From Methylomusa anaerophila (lineage in GTDB: Bacteria > Bacillota > Negativicutes > Sporomusales > Sporomusaceae): DNA of 64,000 nt. Shown piece by piece: positions 8,989-17,801 of the stretch. The notes beneath the pieces are model-generated. The model was given only the letters and a program-made list of their open reading frames with translations, had not been told where the DNA came from and made no database searches. The position numbers were made by a program, and so were the translations under genes. The number at the start of each line of letters is the position of its first letter. The stretch's first letter is position 1. The stretch spans positions 1,422,001-1,486,000 of the forward strand of contig NZ_AP018449.1 in assembly GCF_003966895.1 (NCBI RefSeq). The letters run 5' to 3'.

Positions 8989-9924
8989 TTGCACCAGGAT
9001 GATAAGAACTTTAATCAGCTTAAGCAATCGGCAGCCCGGCTATCGGTTATATCCAACACTTTATTGGTAGTTCTGAAATTATTGGTAGGTCTTCTGACCG
9101 GTGCGGTCAGTATCGTGTCGGAGGCAGCCCACTCGGCCGTTGATCTTTTTGCCGCCCTTGTTGCCTACCTAGCGGTCAAAAAATCCGGTAAACCGCCGGA
9201 CAAGCAACATGCTTACGGTCATGGCAAAATTGAAAATTTATCGGCCGCGTTTGAAGCAGGGCTTATTGTGATAGCTGCATTATGGATTGTGTATGAAGCG
9301 GTAGCAAAAATAAAAAGTCCGGCAGCACCGGCAATGCTGGAGTACGGTATAGCGGTAATGGCGCTGTCCATTGGCGCCAATTACTGGGTATCAGGGAAGC
9401 TGTACCGGGCTGCCCATCTCACTGCCTCCCATGCGCTTGAGGCCGACGCGCTGCACTTGCGGGCGGATATTTGGACCAGCATGGGAGTTTTAGCCGGCCT
9501 GGCCATAATTGAAGTCACAGGGTTTGTCTGGCTGGATCCGGTCATTGCGATTGCTGTGGCCGTCGTGGTGTTCAAGGCCGGATTTGAAATGACTAAAAAA
9601 AGCCTGTACGAGCTTACTGACATTAGTTTGCCGGCCGAAGAAGAGGAACAAATTCGTCTAATTGTCAACTCCCATCCGACCGTAATCGCCTTTCATCAGC
9701 TTAGAACCAGACGATCCGGCAGCAATAAGTTAATTGATATGCATGTCGTTTTGAAGAAAAACATGCAATTAAATAAGGCGCATTTAGTTTGTGACGAAAT
9801 TGAGATTTCTATTAAGCAAGAACTGGGCCCGTGTGATGTTACCATTCATCTGGAGCCTTGTGATTACTATGAGGATGTTGGCTCCTGTCCGGTGGACATA
9901 TGTGACGGAAAATGCAAAGAGTAA
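8989..9924 (+). CDS. Cation diffusion facilitator (CDF) family exporter with Cys-rich tail
   Basis: About 311 aa with six predicted membrane segments and a cytoplasmic C-terminal domain. Metal-site residues typical of CDF proteins are visible: SEAAHSAVDLFAAL in the second segment and HALEADALHLRADIW in the fifth (HxxxD pattern). A YGHGKIENLSA loop is also present. The likely job is export of Zn(II), Fe(II), Co(II) or Mn(II) in exchange for protons. The tail ends CDYYEDVGSCPVDICDGKC, adding four cysteines not usual in the family that may bind metal. The TTG at 8989 is favoured because GGAGGG lies 7 bp upstream; an in-frame ATG at 8965 has no ribosome site. Confidence 0.85.
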   Translation: MHQDDKNFNQLKQSAARLSVISNTLLVVLKLLVGLLTGAVSIVSEAAHSAVDLFAALVAYLAVKKSGKPPDKQHAYGHGKIENLSAAFEAGLIVIAALWIVYEAVAKIKSPAAPAMLEYGIAVMALSIGANYWVSGKLYRAAHLTASHALEADALHLRADIWTSMGVLAGLAIIEVTGFVWLDPVIAIAVAVVVFKAGFEMTKKSLYELTDISLPAEEEEQIRLIVNSHPTVIAFHQLRTRRSGSNKLIDMHVVLKKNMQLNKAHLVCDEIEISIKQELGPCDVTIHLEPCDYYEDVGSCPVDICDGKCKE

Positions 9925-9940
9925 GTTTTTGTTCTCTTTA

Positions 9941-10110
9941 AGTAGGGAACTGCTTATAAACCGCCATCTGCGTCGTTACTCCTGTGGTCCTCGTTCCAAC
10001 GTACAACCAGTACGTTTCCACTCCGGTCCCCGCACAAACTATTATGCATAGCTAACGAAATCAGAATCGTCGTCGTGCCTAGCAGCTGACGATTTTTAAG
10101 CAGTTCGTGG
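9941..10110. repeat. Palindromic MITE-like repeat, family A copy 2 (inverted)
   Basis: Opposite orientation to the copy at 8040: begins GGGAACTGCTTATAAACCG and ends TTTTTAAGCAGTTCGTGG. The interior contains CATCTGCGTCGTTACTCCTG and GTCGTCGTGCCTAGCAGC. It follows the CDF gene stop by 16 bp. Confidence 0.75.
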
Positions 10111-10144
10111 CATTTGGTGACTTAGCAATACGAATATGAGTACG

Positions 10145-10180
10145 AAAAATTCCCCAAATTTCGGTTAGGGGAATTTTTTT
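10145..10180 (+). terminator. Rho-independent terminator downstream of the CDF gene
   Basis: AAAAATTCCCC / GGGGAATTTTTTT stem with a 12-nt loop. The A/T tracts on both sides make it potentially bidirectional. Confidence 0.8.
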
Positions 10181-10181
10181 G

Positions 10182-10209
10182 TTGTAAGGCAGATAATATA
10201 GGTTATAAT
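10182..10209 (+). promoter_or_regulatory. Probable sigma-A promoter for the aminopeptidase
   Basis: TTGTAA at 10182-10187, 16-bp spacer, TATAAT at 10204-10209, about 34 bp upstream of the start codon. The -35 box is weak. Confidence 0.5.
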
Positions 10210-10242
10210 AGCAAGTAAATGGTATATGGAAGGAGATTGGGA

Positions 10243-11499
10243 ATGAGCTCTGAACTCTTGGAGAAATATGTACGTCTGATTGTTAAGACGGGGATAAATC
10301 TGCAGCAAGGCCAAACCCTTGTTGTTACCTCTCCCATTGAAAGTGCGTCTTTTACCAGGCTTTTGGCTGAAACCGCCTATGAGGAAGGTGCAAGGGACGT
10401 GGTGATCAATTGGCGGGATGAATTGTTTAGCAAAATCCGGTATATGAAGGCGCCGGAAGAGGTTTTTGATGAATTTCCCGATTGGCAGAAGGAATTCTAT
10501 ATGTCCTATGTACGGCAAGACGCAGCTTTCGTAACAATATCCGCCACCGATCCCGAACTCTTAAAAGACGTAAATCCTGCCAGAATCGCCAAAGCGCAGA
10601 AAACCGGCAGCACTGCTCTCAAAGAATACCGGGAACGTTTGATGAGCAACAAGAATACCTGGTGTGTAGTATCCATTCCTACTCAGGCCTGGGCTAAAAA
10701 GGTCTTCCCCGGAATAAGCGGGGAAGACGCAGTTAATAAGCTATGGGCGACTATATTCAAGGTTGTTAGAGTGGATACTGAGAATCCTGTCGCGGCCTGG
10801 GAGGAGCACAAGAAGAACCTGAAAAAAAGCATGGAATTTATGAATTCCCACAATTTCAAATTTCTTCACTACCGTAGTTCTCTTGGTACCGATGTAAAAA
10901 TCGAACTTCCGGAAAACCATGTCTGGCTGGGTGGCTCGGAATATACGCCGGAAGGGCGGGAATTTGTCGCCAACATGCCCACGGAAGAGATCTTCACCTT
11001 GCCGAAAAGAACGGGGGTAAACGGTAAAGTAGTAAGCTCCCGGCCACTAAATTATAACGGCAATCTTATTGAAAACTTCTCCCTAACCTTTAAAGACGGA
11101 AAAATTGTTGACTTTCAGGCGGAAAAAGGCTATGAGACGCTAAAAAACCTTATCGGAACAGATGAAGGCTCACACTATTTGGGCGAGGTAGCCCTGGTTC
11201 CTTTTGACTCCCCCATCTCAAAGTCGAACATTTTATTTTTCAATACTCTTTTTGATGAAAATGCGTCCTGCCATTTGGCCATAGGTAAAGCCTATCCCGT
11301 CTGTATAAAAGACAGCGGCAAGATGACTGAAGATGAACTAGCAAAACTTGGTGTGAACGACTCACTGGTGCATGAAGATTTTATGATAGGTACGGCCGAC
11401 CTGGAAATAACCGGCGTTACTGCTGCGGGCGAGGAAATTCCGGTATTTCGCAACGGAAATTTTGCCTTTGAAAGACTATTTGCGGCGACCAAAAACTAG
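10243..11499 (+). CDS. M29 family (AmpS/PepS type) metallo-aminopeptidase
   Basis: 418 aa cytoplasmic aminopeptidase of family M29. Conserved blocks are present in order: NMPTEEIFTLPKRTGVNG (metal-ligand Glu region), GTDEGSHYLGEVALVP, ILFFNTLFDENASCHLAIG and SLVHEDFMIGTADLEI. These hold the Glu, His and Asp ligands of the two-metal site. It would release N-terminal residues from peptides. ATG 10243 is chosen for the AAGGAGAT site just upstream; an in-frame ATG at 10219 lacks one. Monocistronic, with its own promoter. Confidence 0.9.
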   Translation: MSSELLEKYVRLIVKTGINLQQGQTLVVTSPIESASFTRLLAETAYEEGARDVVINWRDELFSKIRYMKAPEEVFDEFPDWQKEFYMSYVRQDAAFVTISATDPELLKDVNPARIAKAQKTGSTALKEYRERLMSNKNTWCVVSIPTQAWAKKVFPGISGEDAVNKLWATIFKVVRVDTENPVAAWEEHKKNLKKSMEFMNSHNFKFLHYRSSLGTDVKIELPENHVWLGGSEYTPEGREFVANMPTEEIFTLPKRTGVNGKVVSSRPLNYNGNLIENFSLTFKDGKIVDFQAEKGYETLKNLIGTDEGSHYLGEVALVPFDSPISKSNILFFNTLFDENASCHLAIGKAYPVCIKDSGKMTEDELAKLGVNDSLVHEDFMIGTADLEITGVTAAGEEIPVFRNGNFAFERLFAATKN

Positions 11500-11572
11500 C
11501 TGGATAGCGAAATTTGCCGCGAAAGCAACATCGCAATTTAAAAATGAATTACCTATATGGGGCCTTAAAAAA

Positions 11573-11626
11573 TTGACATCCGGGTATTAGGACCGCGCCG
11601 AAGCCTTTCCAATACCCGGATATAAT
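11573..11626 (+). promoter_or_regulatory. Inverted repeat between promoter-like hexamers upstream of selD
   Basis: TTGACA (11573-11578) and TATAAT (11621-11626) are separated by 42 bp, too far for a normal promoter. The space is bounded by an inverted repeat ATCCGGGTATT / AATACCCGGAT. It may be a stem-loop terminator of the aminopeptidase transcript or a control site. Function is unclear. Confidence 0.3.
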
Positions 11627-11770
11627 TTTAACTCTTTGAGAGCAAGTGGCAGGATTCAACGGCAGGAATTTTGGAAAAAGGATTTTGCCGAAGTGGGTAT
11701 AATAAATATATTTAGGAAGTAAAGCAAGTCTTTCCAGGGCAAAGGGCATATGGAGGAGAGGTGAGGGGAA

Positions 11771-12820
11771 ATGGGCAATGTTAAACTGACTGAATTTACC
11801 AAGAGCGGCGGTTGAGCTGCCAAAATCGGGCCGGGGGACCTGGCCGGGATTTTGCGGGGACTGCCGGTGGTAAATCACCCGAACCTCTTAGTTGGCATAC
11901 AATCTTCGGATGACGCCGGTGTTTATAAGCTGAACGACGATACGGCACTGGTTCAGACAGTAGATTTTTTTACCCCCATTGTCGATGATCCCTACCTGTT
12001 TGGACAAATTGCCGCCGCCAACAGTTTGAGCGATATTTACGCCATGGGAGCCAAACCCTTAACTGCCATGAATATTGTCGCCTTTCCCATTTGCTCGCTG
12101 CCGGGAGATGTATTGCGGGACATTCTACGGGGAGGACTGGATAAAATAAACGAGGCGGAAGCAGTGATGGTGGGGGGGCATACTGTGGATGACACCGAGC
12201 CTAAATATGGTCTTAGCGTAACCGGTTTAGTTCATCCGGACAGGGTCTGGACAAATGCCGGTGCCAAACCGGGTGATCATTTAGTATTAACCAAAGCCTT
12301 AGGGACAGGAATCCTCGCCACTGCCGCCAGAGTCGGCCTGTTCGAGGCAGGAGTCCAGGCTGCTGTCAACAGTATGGTGCTGCTCAACCGGACCGCGGCA
12401 CAAGTTGCTTCAAACTATGGTATCCATGCCTGTACCGATATTACCGGCTTTGGACTATTGGGACATGTGTATGAGATGGTTGCTGCCAGCGGCGTGTCGG
12501 TAGAAATTTACAGTACCGGTTTGCCCCTGCTGCCGGCAGCGGCTGAAGCGGCGGGTATGGGTCTTGTACCCGGCGGCGCCTATGCCAACCGGGAATATCT
12601 TAATAATGTCGTTTCTTTTTCCGAGGCTGTTCCTGCCAATATACAGGATATTTGTTTTGACCCTCAGACATCCGGCGGGCTGCTTTTCAGCCTGCCGGAT
12701 ACAGAAGCCGGTGAGCTGGTGGAGGCCTTAAAAGCCGCCGGTATAACCCGGGCGGCAAAAATCGGCAAAGTAACATCCATTGGGATTGAAATTGGGGAGG
12801 GGAATATTTATGTCAGATGA
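11771..12820 (+). CDS. selD: Selenide, water dikinase SelD, itself a selenoprotein (TGA = Sec at codon 15)
   Basis: 349 aa when TGA 11813-11815 is read as selenocysteine. Upstream of it lies an ATG (11771) with a GGAGG-rich ribosome site and the N-terminus MGNVKLTEFTKSGG-U-AAKIGPGDL, which matches the catalytic Cys/Sec-AAK motif of SelD. Without recoding, translation would have to start near 11852 and would lose the catalytic residue and glycine-rich N-terminus. The rest is standard: SSDDAGVY, DFFTPIVDDPY, AANSLSDIYAMG, GGHTVDDTEPKYG, FDPQTSGGLL. It makes selenophosphate from selenide and ATP for Sec-tRNA synthesis. A hairpin starting 5 nt after the TGA is a good bacterial SECIS. It overlaps yedF by 11 bp. 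Confidence 0.93.
11821..11854 (+). promoter_or_regulatory. Bacterial SECIS hairpin in selD
   Basis: Immediately after the UGA, CAAAATC (11821-11827) pairs with GATTTTG (11848-11854). An upper GGCC/GGCC stem closes a 9-nt G-rich loop. Position and shape fit an SelB-binding SECIS inside the coding region. Confidence 0.7.
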
Positions 12821-13418
12821 TAAGGTAATAGACTGCCGGGGGCTGAAATGCCCTCAGCCTGTTATTAATACGAAAAAAACACTGGAGACTTTGCGCGAAG
12901 GACGGGTGACAGTCATTGTTGACAATAACGTTGCCAAAGAGAATGTCCAAAAATTCGCTGTCAGCAATGGCTGCTCGGTGACTCTCGCAGAAAAAAACGG
13001 CCATTATTACATCGATATTATCAAAGGTGTGGGTTCGGGAGCAAAAACCGTGGAATCTCACACGGTGGAATTAACCGCTGCCGGCCCTTGTCCTGTTTAC
13101 CTAATAACCAAAAATACCCTGGGGAGCGGTTCGGATGAACTCGGGGCGGTATTGATGAAATCCTGGGCCTATACTTTACGGGAAACAAAGCCATTGCCGT
13201 CGACAATCATGTTTGTAAACAGCGGTGTCCGTTTAACCTGTGACGGGTCGCCCATTCTGGAACATCTCAGCGCTCTGGCTGACCAGGGGGTGGAAATTTT
13301 GTCCTGCGGCACCTGTCTTGATTATTTCGGCCTCAAGGAGCAGCTTAAGGTCGGCAGCGTTACCAATATGTACACCATTCTGGAAAGACTCAGCGCTGGT
13401 CAAGCTATTACGATCTGA
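12810..13418 (+). CDS. yedF: Sulfurtransferase-like selenium metabolism protein YedF
   Basis: 202 aa. The N-terminal TusA/SirA-like domain has the motif DCRGLKCPQPVI (CPxP). The C-terminal half is DsrE-like (VNSGVRLTCDGSPILEHL, ILSCGTCLDYFGL). YedF proteins co-occur with SelD and are thought to handle selenium or sulfur, though the reaction is not established. ATG 12810 is chosen after GGGGAGGGG. The gene starts inside the last codons of selD and ends overlapping the next ORF, so the three genes are translationally linked. Confidence 0.88.
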   Translation: MSDDKVIDCRGLKCPQPVINTKKTLETLREGRVTVIVDNNVAKENVQKFAVSNGCSVTLAEKNGHYYIDIIKGVGSGAKTVESHTVELTAAGPCPVYLITKNTLGSGSDELGAVLMKSWAYTLRETKPLPSTIMFVNSGVRLTCDGSPILEHLSALADQGVEILSCGTCLDYFGLKEQLKVGSVTNMYTILERLSAGQAITI

Positions 13419-13735
13419 TGACTGCTGGTGTAAAGAGTAGTGGGACAGAACATTATGACTGGCTGATATCGTTTGCTTCCGTGCATCAGGCTATTAAGGC
13501 GGAAAAAATACTGGTCCAGGCCGGTATTAAAGTAACGGCTATGCCTACGCCGCGGGAAATTGATATTAGTTGCGGCCAGTGTCTGCTAATTGCGGCCGGC
13601 GATGAAGCGGCTGCATTCAAGCTTTTCGCCGCGGGGCAGGTGCGCTGGGCGAAACTGTACCGCCGCACTCTTGCCCAGGGGCCTGGCGGCCCGGTGAAGA
13701 TCTATGAGCGTGTTTCCGAAAATACGCAACTATAA
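13418..13735 (+). CDS. DUF3343 putative Se/S carrier protein
   Basis: 105 aa. Contains SFASVHQAIKAEKILVQAGI and DISCGQCLLIA, typical of the DUF3343 family of small proteins found beside selenium genes. The Cys pair CGQC may be the carrier site. The start overlaps the yedF stop (TGATG). Family placement and operon position both point to selenium trafficking; no direct activity can be read from the sequence. Confidence 0.75.
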   Translation: MTAGVKSSGTEHYDWLISFASVHQAIKAEKILVQAGIKVTAMPTPREIDISCGQCLLIAAGDEAAAFKLFAAGQVRWAKLYRRTLAQGPGGPVKIYERVSENTQL

Positions 13736-13766
13736 TTTCTAATTTCTAATGGAGGATGGTTAAAAA

Positions 13767-14678
13767 ATGCTCAGGTGCCGGGCAACAATGCCGCTGAGCA
13801 TTTTGAACCAGCCTCAATGGAGCTTGGGGGATAACGTGGAACATATACTTACTTCTGCCTACTGGATTCAACCTGTGATTACATTCTTTCGCCTCGCGGC
13901 TATCAGCATTGGCGGCCTATTGCTGTTGAAGTTTTTCAACCTGGTGGTGGAGCGCTATTTTACTCCGAAACCCGGGGCAAAAACCTTATATATAGATGAA
14001 AAGCGGGCCCGAACATTAAGCAGCCTGTTAATGAGCATCATCCGGTATATAATTTATTTCATCATAGCAGTAATGGTACTGCAGGAGTTTCGTATCGACA
14101 CCACATCCATTATCGCCGGCGCCGGTATTATCGGCGTGGCTGTGGGCATAGGGGCGCAGGGTCTTATCAAAGATTTTATTACCGGCTTTTACATTATCCT
14201 GGAAGATCAATACGGCGTAGGCGATTATATTGTGAGTGAGAACATGGCCGGTACGGTAGAGGAATTAGGCTTTCGCGTGACCAGGCTGCGGGACGGCAAC
14301 GGCGTACTGCATATAATACCTAACGGCTCTATCGGCCGAATCAGCAACTACACCAGAGGCCACACGCAGGCGGTGGTAACTGTGCCGGTTTCTTACCAGG
14401 CAGACATTGACAAAGTGCTGGCGCTTTTGGATAAGGTTTGCGCTGAGGTTGGCAAGAGTATGCCGGAAGTGCTGGCGGGACCGGTGGTAGTTGGCATCAC
14501 TGATCTTGGCGCCAGCGAAATCATCGTGAAACTTACGGCTAAAACCGTACCTTTGGAGCAGGGAAAAGTAGAAACGGCCATAAGGCACAAAGTAAGAACT
14601 TTGTTTGCTGCGGCCCGGATTCCACCCTTCTGCCCCGGGTGCCCTGATTCGACAGCAGTGGCTGAAGCCCCAAATTAG
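13767..14678 (+). CDS. Small-conductance mechanosensitive channel (MscS family)
   Basis: 303 aa as drawn. Three N-terminal membrane helices are followed by the MscS pore region (IIAGAGIIGVAVGIGAQGLIKDFITGFYIILEDQYGVGDYI). A beta domain (GTVEELGFRVTRLRDGNGVLHIIPNGSIGRISNYTRG) and an alpha/beta C-terminus follow. It releases solutes on hypo-osmotic shock. The start is uncertain: ATG 13767 has GGAGG 11 bp upstream but lies inside an inverted repeat (AAATGCTCAG...CTGAGCATTT). An in-frame GTG at 13836 with GGGGG upstream would give 280 aa. Confidence 0.88.
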   Translation: MLRCRATMPLSILNQPQWSLGDNVEHILTSAYWIQPVITFFRLAAISIGGLLLLKFFNLVVERYFTPKPGAKTLYIDEKRARTLSSLLMSIIRYIIYFIIAVMVLQEFRIDTTSIIAGAGIIGVAVGIGAQGLIKDFITGFYIILEDQYGVGDYIVSENMAGTVEELGFRVTRLRDGNGVLHIIPNGSIGRISNYTRGHTQAVVTVPVSYQADIDKVLALLDKVCAEVGKSMPEVLAGPVVVGITDLGASEIIVKLTAKTVPLEQGKVETAIRHKVRTLFAAARIPPFCPGCPDSTAVAEAPN

Positions 14679-14691
14679 GGAGGTATGGTTC

Positions 14692-14898
14692 ATGAATATT
14701 CGGTATAACTATAAAGTCGGTGATATTGTAAAAATGAAAAAACCTCACCCCTGCGGTGAGTACAATTGGGAAATTACCCGCACAGGCATTGATTTCGGTC
14801 TCAAATGTCTCAAGTGTGGCCGGCAGGTCATGATTCCCCGGCCAAAATTTGAAAAAGGCGTTAAAGCAGTCGTAAGCACAAGGCAGGAGGAAAACTAG
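14692..14898 (+). CDS. DUF951 family small protein
   Basis: 68 aa. Shows the family pattern YKVGDIVKMKKPHPCGEYNWEITRTGIDFGLKCLKCGRQVMIPR, with three cysteines that could form a zinc site (HPCG, CLKCG). Function is unknown; the gene commonly sits next to ychF and mscS-like genes in Bacillota, as here. ATG 14692 follows GGGAGGT; upstream in-frame extension is not supported. Confidence 0.85.
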   Translation: MNIRYNYKVGDIVKMKKPHPCGEYNWEITRTGIDFGLKCLKCGRQVMIPRPKFEKGVKAVVSTRQEEN

Positions 14899-14935
14899 GA
14901 GACTTGAACTATTGTGATAAGGTGGAATTATTGTA

Positions 14936-16042
14936 ATGAGCACAAATTTGGAAGTCGGTATTGTCGGCTTGCCGAATGTCGGCAAGAGTACTTTATTTAA
15001 CGCCATTACCAAAGCTGGCGCTGAAGCGGCCAACTACCCGTTCTGCACTATAGAACCCAACGTGGGGGTAGTAGAGGTTCCGGACGAAAGGCTATGGCGG
15101 CTTACGGAAATGTACCGGCCCAGGAAGACCACTCCCACTGCCATGCGGTTTGTGGATATCGCCGGTCTGGTGAAAGGTGCGGCCCAGGGTGAGGGGCTGG
15201 GAAACAAATTTTTGTCTCATATCCGGCAAGTAGACGCGGTAGTCCAGGTGGTACGGTGCTTTACTGATGAAAACGTTACCCATGTGGCCGGCAGTATTGA
15301 TCCTGTGCGGGATATCGAGATCATCAATACCGAACTATGCTTGGCCGACCTGGAGACAGTGGAAAAACGGATAGAACGGACCCAGAAGATGGTTAAAGGC
15401 GGTGACAAAAAAGCGCAAGCCGAATTGGAAGCCTTGAATACAGTTAAGGCGGCGCTGGAAAAAGCTGAACCCGCCCGCCGGGCGATTCAGTCGGAAGAGG
15501 TGGCGGCCATCCTGCGGGACTTGTTTTTGCTGACGGTAAAACCGACACTGTTTGTTGCCAACGTCAGCGAGGAGGAAGTGGCTGACCCCAGCGGCAATCC
15601 CTATGTACAGCAAGTAAAAGAATACGCTGAAAAAGAAGGCGCGGCGGTTATTGTCGTCTCGGCCAAGGTGGAATCCGAGATTGCCGAGCTTGCTGATGAA
15701 GAAGCCCAGGAATTTCTTGCCGACCTGGGGCTTAACGAATCCGGGCTGGATAAACTGATAAAAGCCAGCTATAACCTTTTGGGGCTGATGACTTTCTTCA
15801 CTGCGGGTGAACCGGAGGTACGCGCCTGGACCATAGTGCGGGGAACCAAAGCGCCCCAGGCTGCCGGTAAAATCCACACCGATATTGAACGCGGCTTCAT
15901 CCGGGCGGAAATCGTATCTTACAATGACCTTATAGCCTGCGGTTCCCACAATGCGGCGCGGGAAAAGGGTCTTGTCCGCCTGGAGGGCAAGGATTACATT
16001 ATGCAGGACGGCGACGTAACCTATTTCCGCTTTAATGTATAG
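14936..16042 (+). CDS. ychF: Redox-regulated ATPase YchF (OLA1/Obg-like)
   Basis: 368 aa, the normal family length. G1 motif [10 protein letters not shown]3 DIAGLVKGA and a C-terminal TGS domain ([31 protein letters not shown], then [10 protein letters not shown]) are present. It is a ribosome-associated P-loop protein that prefers ATP to GTP and acts in translation and stress responses. It lies 37 bp downstream of the DUF951 gene, in the same direction. Confidence 0.95.
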   Translation: MSTNLEVGIVGLPNVGKSTLFNAITKAGAEAANYPFCTIEPNVGVVEVPDERLWRLTEMYRPRKTTPTAMRFVDIAGLVKGAAQGEGLGNKFLSHIRQVDAVVQVVRCFTDENVTHVAGSIDPVRDIEIINTELCLADLETVEKRIERTQKMVKGGDKKAQAELEALNTVKAALEKAEPARRAIQSEEVAAILRDLFLLTVKPTLFVANVSEEEVADPSGNPYVQQVKEYAEKEGAAVIVVSAKVESEIAELADEEAQEFLADLGLNESGLDKLIKASYNLLGLMTFFTAGEPEVRAWTIVRGTKAPQAAGKIHTDIERGFIRAEIVSYNDLIACGSHNAAREKGLVRLEGKDYIMQDGDVTYFRFNV

Positions 16043-16126
16043 ACTTTAGTGTATAAACTGTATAAACATAGAAGCCAGCAAAAGGTATAAGGTATTCTGT
16101 ATGAAATAGCAAGAGGGAGGGAGTGT

Positions 16127-17341
16127 ATGGTGAACAATACCGTGGGCAAGTCCGCCTGGTATAATGTCTCAGTGTTGACTGCCGCCCATTTCATGAGCGA
16201 CTTTTACGCTGTCTTCCTACCGCCTTTATTACCGTTTTTAATGACCAAGCTGGGGATGTCCCTGACCATGAGCGGCATACTGGTCATGGTCAACTCAGTA
16301 GTATCAAGCGTCTTCCAGCCGGTCTGCGGTTACTATATTGATAAAAGCGGCTATAGCTGGCTGCTTATTTTTACCCTGCCTGTCAGCGCCGTTTTTATTT
16401 GTGTTGCCGGTCTGGTTGAAAGCCAGGCAGCTCTTTTTGCCGTTGTTGTTCTTTCCGGGCTGGCGATAACCATTTTTCATCCGCTCGGTTCCAGTCTGGT
16501 GGGGCGGGTTACACCTGAAACAGGTAAAGGAAGGGCTATGTCTGTATTTATTTTCGGGGGTAATGTAGGGTGTGCGGTTTCGCCGGCAGTGGTGGTCTGG
16601 CTGCTTGCAGACTATGGCGCCGGCAGCCTCCTGTGGCTGATTGTCCCGGGGTTAATCGTAACCTGGCTATGTTATCAGGCTGGGTTGCACCAGGTTGCTG
16701 TGGCTTCACCGTCTCTAGAAATTAGTAGTGCGCCCTGTTCTTCCAGGCCCTGGTACAAGTCAGGCAGTTTGCTTTTGCTGAACGCCGTCATGGCCTTGCG
16801 TTCCTGGGCCCAAATCGTTATAAGCACCTTTCTGCCTGTTATGCTTATCCAATTAGGGTACCCGGCGGCGATAAGCGGCAGCATGCTGTTTGTGTTTATG
16901 TTCGCTGCCGCGATTGGCGGTGTGATTGGCGGCCATATCGGCGATAAATTCGGCGGAAAAAATTGTATCGTATGGCTGCTGCTGATCAGTTTGCCGGCAG
17001 CCTATTGGTTTTTTCAGACCCGGGAAATCACTTGGCTGTCCTGGGTCGCGCTGGCGGTAGCGGGAGCTGCTTTGCAAGGTGTACTGCCGCCCTCCATTGT
17101 ATGGGCGCAGGAACTGCTGCCGGATAATGCCGCTATGGCGTCGGGCATGATGCTCGGTCTTTCCTTCGGCTTGGGTGGGATCGGCGCCGCAATAACCGGT
17201 GCTTTGGCTGATCACGCCGGGGTACAGCCGGCGCTTATGTGGACGCTGATTTCCGTCATTCTGGCACTATTGCTGGCGGCTGTAATACCGGACCCAAGGC
17301 GGCAGTCTGCCGCTATAAGGCAAGAAGCAGGTAGCCTTTAA
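16127..17341 (+). CDS. MFS transporter, fosmidomycin-resistance (Fsr) type
   Basis: 404 aa, about 12 membrane helices. The N-terminus AAHFMSDFYAVFLPPLLPFLMTKLGMS and the GHIGDKFGGK cytoplasmic loop resemble the Fsr subgroup of MFS drug exporters. Substrate is unknown. GTG/ATG starts are possible; ATG at 16127 follows GAGGGAGGGAGTGT. No terminator is obvious before the rpsF promoter. Confidence 0.8.
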   Translation: MVNNTVGKSAWYNVSVLTAAHFMSDFYAVFLPPLLPFLMTKLGMSLTMSGILVMVNSVVSSVFQPVCGYYIDKSGYSWLLIFTLPVSAVFICVAGLVESQAALFAVVVLSGLAITIFHPLGSSLVGRVTPETGKGRAMSVFIFGGNVGCAVSPAVVVWLLADYGAGSLLWLIVPGLIVTWLCYQAGLHQVAVASPSLEISSAPCSSRPWYKSGSLLLLNAVMALRSWAQIVISTFLPVMLIQLGYPAAISGSMLFVFMFAAAIGGVIGGHIGDKFGGKNCIVWLLLISLPAAYWFFQTREITWLSWVALAVAGAALQGVLPPSIVWAQELLPDNAAMASGMMLGLSFGLGGIGAAITGALADHAGVQPALMWTLISVILALLLAAVIPDPRRQSAAIRQEAGSL

Positions 17342-17365
17342 TATTTCCGTGCCCTTAAGATTTAC

Positions 17366-17395
17366 TTGCAATTTATGGACAATAAATGATATAAT
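17366..17395 (+). promoter_or_regulatory. Sigma-A promoter for rpsF-ssb-rpsR
   Basis: TTGCAA (17366-17371), 18-bp spacer, TATAAT (17390-17395) with an extended -10 TG. An untranslated leader of about 95 nt follows; I could not confirm a ribosomal-protein autoregulatory motif in it. Confidence 0.65.
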
Positions 17396-17492
17396 AATAT
17401 ATCGTAGGCTGTAGCCTGCATGGTTAGGTTTATTATAATGAACCTTCCCTGCTCCCTTAGGGGGCCATTAGTCCGGAGGAGGAGGTGATTTC

Positions 17493-17777
17493 GTGAGAAA
17501 ATACGAAGTCATGTTCATTGTGAAGCCGGGGGACGAAGAGGTTATCAACAATGCGGTTGCCAAGTTTGAAAACCTCATTAAAAGCACCGGCGGCAATGTG
17601 GATAAGGTAGACCGTTGGGGTAAGCGGCGGCTGGCCTATGAAGTAAAAGACTTCATAGAAGGCTACTACTGCTTGATTACCTTCAGCGCTGAAGCAGCAA
17701 CCGTATTTGAGCTGGAACGGGTGCTGAAGATTACCGATGACGTCATCAAGCACATGATTATTAAGCTGGATGACTGA
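17493..17777 (+). CDS. rpsF: 30S ribosomal protein S6
   Basis: 94 aa. Standard S6 sequence (YEVMFIVKPGDEE, VDRWGKRRLAYEVKDFIEGYY). GTG start after GGAGGAGGAGGTGA. It binds S18 on the 30S platform. First gene of the rpsF-ssb-rpsR unit. Confidence 0.95.
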   Translation: MRKYEVMFIVKPGDEEVINNAVAKFENLIKSTGGNVDKVDRWGKRRLAYEVKDFIEGYYCLITFSAEAATVFELERVLKITDDVIKHMIIKLDD

Positions 17778-17801
17778 TCGTGCCGGGAGGAAAGAATATC
17801 C

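Noticed and set aside
17396-17492. S6:S18 autoregulatory leader before rpsF
   Set aside because: Small stems are present but I could not match the conserved protein-binding motif by eye.
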